Of a DNA stretch of 10,632 nt, positions 7,038 to 10,632 are shown in pieces; the first letter of the stretch is position 1, and each line of letters opens with the position of its first letter. Source of the stretch: an uncultured Gammaproteobacteria bacterium (GTDB taxonomy: Bacteria > Pseudomonadota > Gammaproteobacteria > Steroidobacterales > GCA-2729495). The notes under the pieces are model-generated. The model was not told the origin of the DNA. It worked only from the letters and a program-made list of their open reading frames with translations, and made no database searches. The position numbers and the translations under genes are program-made. The stretch covers positions 1 to 10,632 of the forward strand of contig CALGMY010000080.1 of the NCBI GenBank assembly GCA_937958785.1. The letters are read 5' to 3'.

Positions 7038-9775
7038 CAGAAGGAATTCACCGCCGCCACGGCGACGGCCAGGTTGTAGATGATGCTGGTGACCGAGGTC
7101 CAGAGTGGCAGCGGCGGCAGGCGCTCGGTGTCGACCGGCACGACGATGGTGTCGCCCGGCCGGATGCGGCGGGCATCGTCCCGGAACCAGCCGCCCCCGG
7201 ACGCCACGACCTGCCCGTTGGCCCGGACGACATAGATGCGACCGTCATCGGCCTTCTGGGTAAGGCCGCCGCTCAGGTTCACGTAGTCGCCCCGGTCGAG
7301 GCCGGGCTGGTAGAGGTGGGAGGTCACGGTCTGTACCTCGCCGATCACCGTGACCTCCTGGCTACGTCGCGGAACGACCAGGCGGTCCCGGTCCTTGAGC
7401 AGGATGTCTCCGGCGGCACCAGGTTCCCGGTCGAGGACCCGGGGCAGGTCGATGGCGAGGCGTCCCACCGGCTGGGCGTTGCGCAGTTCCGCCAGCAGGG
7501 ACTGCCCTACCGACAGGGACTGGGCCGCGCCCTGGCCGGCGGCCTGGAGCTGGCTGTTCTGGAGGGCGAGTGCGGTGAGGTCCCGCTCCAGGCGGTCCGT
7601 CAGCGCCCGGATCTGTTCAGCCTCCCGCTCCTTCAGGCTCTGGCGGGTAAAGACCACGCCCTCGGCGAAGGCGAGGTCCGTGAGGCCGCCGGCCCGGCGG
7701 ATCACCGCCGCGAGGGTTTCGCCACGCTGGATGGCGTAGCGGCCGGGGAAGCGCACCTCCCCCTCCAGGCTGATGGACTCCTGCTGGGCCCACTGGGGGA
7801 CCTGCTTGATGGTCAGGAGGTCGAAGGGCGCCAGGGGGATGTCAGCACCGGTGTCGCCGGCCAGTGCGGCAGCGAGGTTGATGGTGATGAGCGCGGTCCG
7901 GCGGGTCTCGCCGTCGACCACCTCGTAGCGGGCCAGTTCCGCCTCGGCGCCGAACGCCGCCTCGTCCAGGCTGCCGCCGGCCCGCACCAGGTCCGCTACG
8001 GTCATCCCGGGCTCCAGTGGATAGGTGCCGGGCATGCGCACACTGCCATCCACGCTCACCACCTGGCTGGGCTCCTCCCGGGTGCCCTGACGGCGGAGGT
8101 CGTCGAGCAGCGGGGCGAGCTGCGTCGTGCGGGCGGACTCCAGGTCGAAGACCAGGATGCGGTCCCGGGGATTCAGCACCGGGTTCGCGTCGGAGAACGG
8201 CTGCTCGTAGGCCCGGCCGAGGTCGGCCGACAGCGCCACCACGCGCCGGCTGGGCATGAGTTCCCGGCGGATCAGGACGTAGTGCAGGTCGGCATTCGGC
8301 CGCAACTCGTCCACGCTGGGCAGGACGTCCGTGAGGCGCAGGCCGGCCCGGAACTGGGACAGCCCCGGCCGGTAGACGTGGCCCTCCAGGCTGACGGAAT
8401 CGGCGAGCGTGGGCCGGACGCCCTCGATGCGCAACACGTCGCCCGTGCGGAGCGGCGTGGCCCTCCCCGCGGCGGTGGTGAGGTCCACGTCGAGCAGTAC
8501 CCGGCCCCGGGCGGGATCGATGCGCTCGAGCCTGGCCAGCTTCGGCGCGGCCTCGGCCGTGAGGCCACCGCCCAGGGTCACGAGGTCACCCACCGTCGCC
8601 GCGCCCCGGAACTCGTAGATGGCGGGCCGGCGGATCTCGCCGGCAACGCCGGCGGTGGGCCCCACCGGCGGGATGAAGATGAGGTCCCCGGACTGGATGC
8701 GGACATCATTGCGGGAATCACCCCGCAGCAGGAGGGCATAGAGGTCGAGGGCGGCGATCACCCGCCCGTCCCGCTTCAGCTGCACGTTGCGCAGGGACCC
8801 GATGGGGGTGACGCCGCCGCTCACGAGCAGCGCGTTGGTCATGGTCGACAGGCCGCCGACGGTGTAGGAACCGGGGCGGGCCGCCTCCCCCGTGACCAGC
8901 ACCTGCACGGCCCGCAGCGCCCCGAGGCCCACCACGGCCCGGGTGCCGATCAGCTGCTCGGCCACGGTGTCCTCGATGCGCCGCTGCATCTCGTCGTAGG
9001 GCAGGCCGGCGACGGAAATGGGGCCGAGTTCCGGGAAACGGAGCTCGCCATCACGCCCCACCACCAGCGAATAGCTGGCCTTGACGCTGCCGATCAGCTG
9101 GACCTTGACCGTGTCGCCAGGGCCAATGACGTACTCCGCGGGGACGGGCATGTCGGTGGCCGGGGCGAAGGTGGTGGGCACGTTGGAGAAGAGGTCGTAG
9201 CCGAAGGGCTTCAGGGCGTCGACGCCGACCGGCGCCAGGTTCAGGAGGGACAGGCTCACCTTGAGTCGCGCGAGCGCCGGGTCCCGGGTGAGGCGCTCGG
9301 TGGCCTCCGCGGCCGTGAGACCGGCGAGGGCAATCGCGCCGGTGACGCCCGGGATCCGGAGCCGGCCCTCCTTGTCCAGGCGGTAGGGATTGCCGGCACG
9401 GGCCCGTTCGGCCAGCACCGACGCGGCCCTGGCTTCCGGCGTGTCGGGGTCAGCTCCAGGGCCGGTCACGCCCGGGGCAACGTCCAGGAGCACGGTGTCC
9501 CCGCCCCGGATGCGCGGCGGCCCGGCGAGGGCCTGGTCCTCCGTGGCAGACGCCAGGTCGGCAGGCCGGGCAACCGGCGGACTGCCGAGTGCCGGGTCGC
9601 TAACGGTGTCCGCCACGGTGGACTGGCCCAGGAGGGCCTTCTGCTGTTCCGGGGTGAGCGACTGCAGGAGACGCAGCTGCTCGGCAGTGGGGGCCTGGGC
9701 CGTGGCCGGCGGGCAGGCAGCCAGCAACAGTGCCAGAACCGCCAGTACCCGGCACCCGGTGTCCTGTCGTGACAT
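7037..9775 (-). CDS. Long-form polysaccharide export protein with SLBB repeats (Wza-like)
   Basis: This predicted 912-residue protein should form or gate the periplasmic and outer-membrane route for an exported polysaccharide. An N-terminal signal sequence ends in a lipobox-like LAAC with Cys21; cleavage after TAQA is an alternative. A Poly_export-like block lies near 88-180, a clearer one near 214-292 (YVIGPGDTVKVQ), and about six SLBB-type beta-grasp repeats follow, starting near 291, 376, 461, 572, 667 and 807 (pattern: G-E/S-V, RPG-Y, then GGL). A charged, probably coiled-coil insertion spans about 713-766, and a hydrophobic C-terminus (about 890-912) follows. Classical Wza has about 380 residues; this is the long form seen in OtnA/WbfF-type proteins. 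I chose ATG at 9775 over an in-frame TTG at 9787, which would abut the G-run and leave no ribosome-binding spacing. The TGA overlaps the next ATG by one base (TGATG), implying translational coupling. Confidence 0.94.
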   Translation of the reverse strand: MSRQDTGCRVLAVLALLLAACPPATAQAPTAEQLRLLQSLTPEQQKALLGQSTVADTVSDPALGSPPVARPADLASATEDQALAGPPRIRGGDTVLLDVAPGVTGPGADPDTPEARAASVLAERARAGNPYRLDKEGRLRIPGVTGAIALAGLTAAEATERLTRDPALARLKVSLSLLNLAPVGVDALKPFGYDLFSNVPTTFAPATDMPVPAEYVIGPGDTVKVQLIGSVKASYSLVVGRDGELRFPELGPISVAGLPYDEMQRRIEDTVAEQLIGTRAVVGLGALRAVQVLVTGEAARPGSYTVGGLSTMTNALLVSGGVTPIGSLRNVQLKRDGRVIAALDLYALLLRGDSRNDVRIQSGDLIFIPPVGPTAGVAGEIRRPAIYEFRGAATVGDLVTLGGGLTAEAAPKLARLERIDPARGRVLLDVDLTTAAGRATPLRTGDVLRIEGVRPTLADSVSLEGHVYRPGLSQFRAGLRLTDVLPSVDELRPNADLHYVLIRRELMPSRRVVALSADLGRAYEQPFSDANPVLNPRDRILVFDLESARTTQLAPLLDDLRRQGTREEPSQVVSVDGSVRMPGTYPLEPGMTVADLVRAGGSLDEAAFGAEAELARYEVVDGETRRTALITINLAAALAGDTGADIPLAPFDLLTIKQVPQWAQQESISLEGEVRFPGRYAIQRGETLAAVIRRAGGLTDLAFAEGVVFTRQSLKEREAEQIRALTDRLERDLTALALQNSQLQAAGQGAAQSLSVGQSLLAELRNAQPVGRLAIDLPRVLDREPGAAGDILLKDRDRLVVPRRSQEVTVIGEVQTVTSHLYQPGLDRGDYVNLSGGLTQKADDGRIYVVRANGQVVASGGGWFRDDARRIRPGDTIVVPVDTERLPPLPLWTSVTSIIYNLAVAVAAVNSF

Positions 9776-9788
9776 CAAACCCGGCAAC

Positions 9789-9811
9789 CCCCGCGGAAGA
9801 TCACCGCGGAG
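9789..9811 (-). promoter_or_regulatory. GC-rich hairpin between pgi and the export gene
   Basis: Two copies of CCGCGG (9791-9796 and 9804-9809) are separated by 7 bases. On the minus-strand transcript they form a 6-bp stem that extends to 8 bp through one G-U and one C-G pair. No T-run follows, so it is not a classical intrinsic terminator. The 3' arm runs into the only G-rich stretch upstream of the next start codon, so the fold could mask ribosome binding or protect an mRNA end. CCGCGG is self-complementary and the DNA is GC-rich, so chance is a real alternative. Confidence 0.3.
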
Positions 9812-9827
9812 CTTACCGAATTTACCG

Positions 9828-10632
9828 TCAGCTGTCGTTGCTCCAGCGGCGGATCGCGTGGCCGATGCCCGGCAGTGCGGGGCCGGGACTCGCCGCCTTC
9901 AGTGCCTCGTGCATGCCCGTCGCCATGAGCTTGCCGAGTTCCACGCCCCACTGGTCGAAGGGATTGATGCCCCAGATGCTCGCCTGCACGAAGACCTTGT
10001 GCTCGTAGAGGGCGATGAGGAAGCCGAGACCGCGAGGGTCGAGGCGCCGGAGCAGCACGATGTTGCTCGGGTGATTGCCGGGATGGACCTTGTGGGGCGC
10101 AAGCCGGGCCACCTCCTCCTCGGTCTTCCCCTTGCCGCGCAGCTCGGCGGCGGCAGCGTCGAGGGAATAGCCCCGCGCGAAGGCCTCGGCCTGGGCAAGC
10201 AGGTTGGCGAGGCCCGCCAGGTGCTGGTCGGCAAAGGGGCTGGAGCCCTCGGCAGGCGCGATGAAGTCGGCAGCGAAGGACGCGGTGCCCTGGTGCAGGA
10301 GCTGGAAGAACGAGTGCTGGGCATTGTTGCCCGGCTCCCCCCAGATCACCGTGCCCGTGCCGTGGCGAATGGACGTGCCATCCCGGGTCACGCCCTTGCC
10401 GTTGCTCTCCATCTCGAGCTGTTGCAGGTAGGCGGGGAAGCGGTGCAGGCGGCCGTCATAGGGCAGGATGACCTGGCTGGTGGTGCCCTGGAAGTTCTGG
10501 TTCCAGATCGCGACGAGCCCGAGCAGCACGGGCAGGTTGTCCGCGAGCGGCGCGGTCGCGAAGTGGCGGTCCATCGCGTGCGCGCCGGCCAGGAACTCGC
10601 GGAAACGCGCCGCGCCGATCGCGATCGCGAGC
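9828..10632 (-). CDS. pgi: Glucose-6-phosphate isomerase, C-terminal part (5' end beyond the window)
   Basis: This cytosolic enzyme interconverts glucose 6-phosphate and fructose 6-phosphate. The visible 267 residues are about the C-terminal half of a family usually near 550 residues. The frame is open to the right edge, so the start lies outside. Seen directly, numbering from the first visible codon: an LPYDGRLHRFPAYLQQ block near 56-71, GEPG with the family's catalytic Glu at 99, LLHQGT with the catalytic His at 113, and the signature FDQWGVELGK ending at 234, whose final Lys is the third catalytic residue. All three are intact, so the enzyme should be active. It ends in TGA 52 bases before the export gene on the same strand, so read-through into the polysaccharide genes is possible. 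Its product pools feed nucleotide-sugar synthesis. GC-rich codon use matches the neighbours. Identification is very secure. Confidence 0.97.
   Translation of the reverse strand, partial: LAIAIGAARFREFLAGAHAMDRHFATAPLADNLPVLLGLVAIWNQNFQGTTSQVILPYDGRLHRFPAYLQQLEMESNGKGVTRDGTSIRHGTGTVIWGEPGNNAQHSFFQLLHQGTASFAADFIAPAEGSSPFADQHLAGLANLLAQAEAFARGYSLDAAAAELRGKGKTEEEVARLAPHKVHPGNHPSNIVLLRRLDPRGLGFLIALYEHKVFVQASIWGINPFDQWGVELGKLMATGMHEALKAASPGPALPGIGHAIRRWSNDS

Noticed and set aside
7316..9772. An 818-codon open frame on the plus strand opposite the export gene
   Set aside because: It is an antisense shadow of a very GC-rich gene. Its product is dominated by Gly, Ala, Arg, His and Gln with no recognisable domain, while the opposite strand encodes a clear SLBB export protein.
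9789..9811. The pgi/export-gene hairpin as an intrinsic terminator
   Set aside because: No T-rich run follows the stem on the transcribed strand, so I kept it only as a possible regulatory fold.
10621..10628. GCGATCGC octamer, resembling the cyanobacterial HIP1 repeat
   Set aside because: It occurs once, inside pgi, and simply reflects alternating Ala and Ile codons (GCG ATC). Nothing else here points to a cyanobacterium.
1..10632. CRISPR arrays, tRNA or rRNA genes, insertion sequences, integrase sites
   Set aside because: No spaced direct repeats, cloverleaf-like segments, transposase motifs or terminal inverted repeats were seen; the genes are packed almost end to end.

Overview
The window is very GC-rich, and third codon positions in its genes are almost all G or C. 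Every supportable gene lies on the minus strand, so the biological order runs from right to left. A Wza/Wzz/Wzx/Wzy-type envelope polysaccharide locus beside an E. coli-like glucose-6-phosphate isomerase suggests a high-GC Gram-negative proteobacterium, perhaps a gammaproteobacterium. That placement is an inference from protein style; no marker gene is present.

Layout in transcription order: (1) the C-terminal half of pgi (9828-10632, cut by the window edge); (2) a 52-base gap with a GC-rich hairpin; (3) a long outer-membrane polysaccharide export protein with SLBB repeats (7037-9775); (4) a Wzz-type chain-length regulator (6162-7037); (5) a Wzx-type flippase (4759-6135); (6) a probable Wzy-type polymerase (3479-4753); (7) a GT4 glycosyltransferase (2324-3475); (8) a class I SAM methyltransferase (1384-2313); (9) a second GT4 glycosyltransferase (197-1384); (10) an open frame running off the left edge (1-200). 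No stretch over 300 bases lacks a gene.

The genes from 9775 leftward look like one operon. Most junctions overlap by 1 or 4 bases (TGATG, ATGA) or are separated by at most 26 bases. Together they fit a Wzx/Wzy-dependent exopolysaccharide or capsule pathway. The two GT4 enzymes and a GT2 enzyme (only its start is visible) would build a lipid-linked repeat unit. The methyltransferase may methylate a sugar. Wzx would flip the unit, Wzy polymerise it, Wzz set chain length, and the SLBB protein carry the polymer through the periplasm and outer membrane. No initiating phosphoglycosyltransferase, tyrosine kinase or nucleotide-sugar gene is visible.

The most unusual point is the left edge. The open frame starting at 200 begins as a typical GT2 glycosyltransferase for about 20 codons. 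It then switches in frame to what reads as the N-terminal part of 6-phosphogluconolactonase (Pgl), with codon use unlike the rest of the window. This is either a real deletion or rearrangement fusion, or an assembly chimera at a contig end. With pgi at the other end, central sugar-phosphate genes may flank the polysaccharide locus on both sides.
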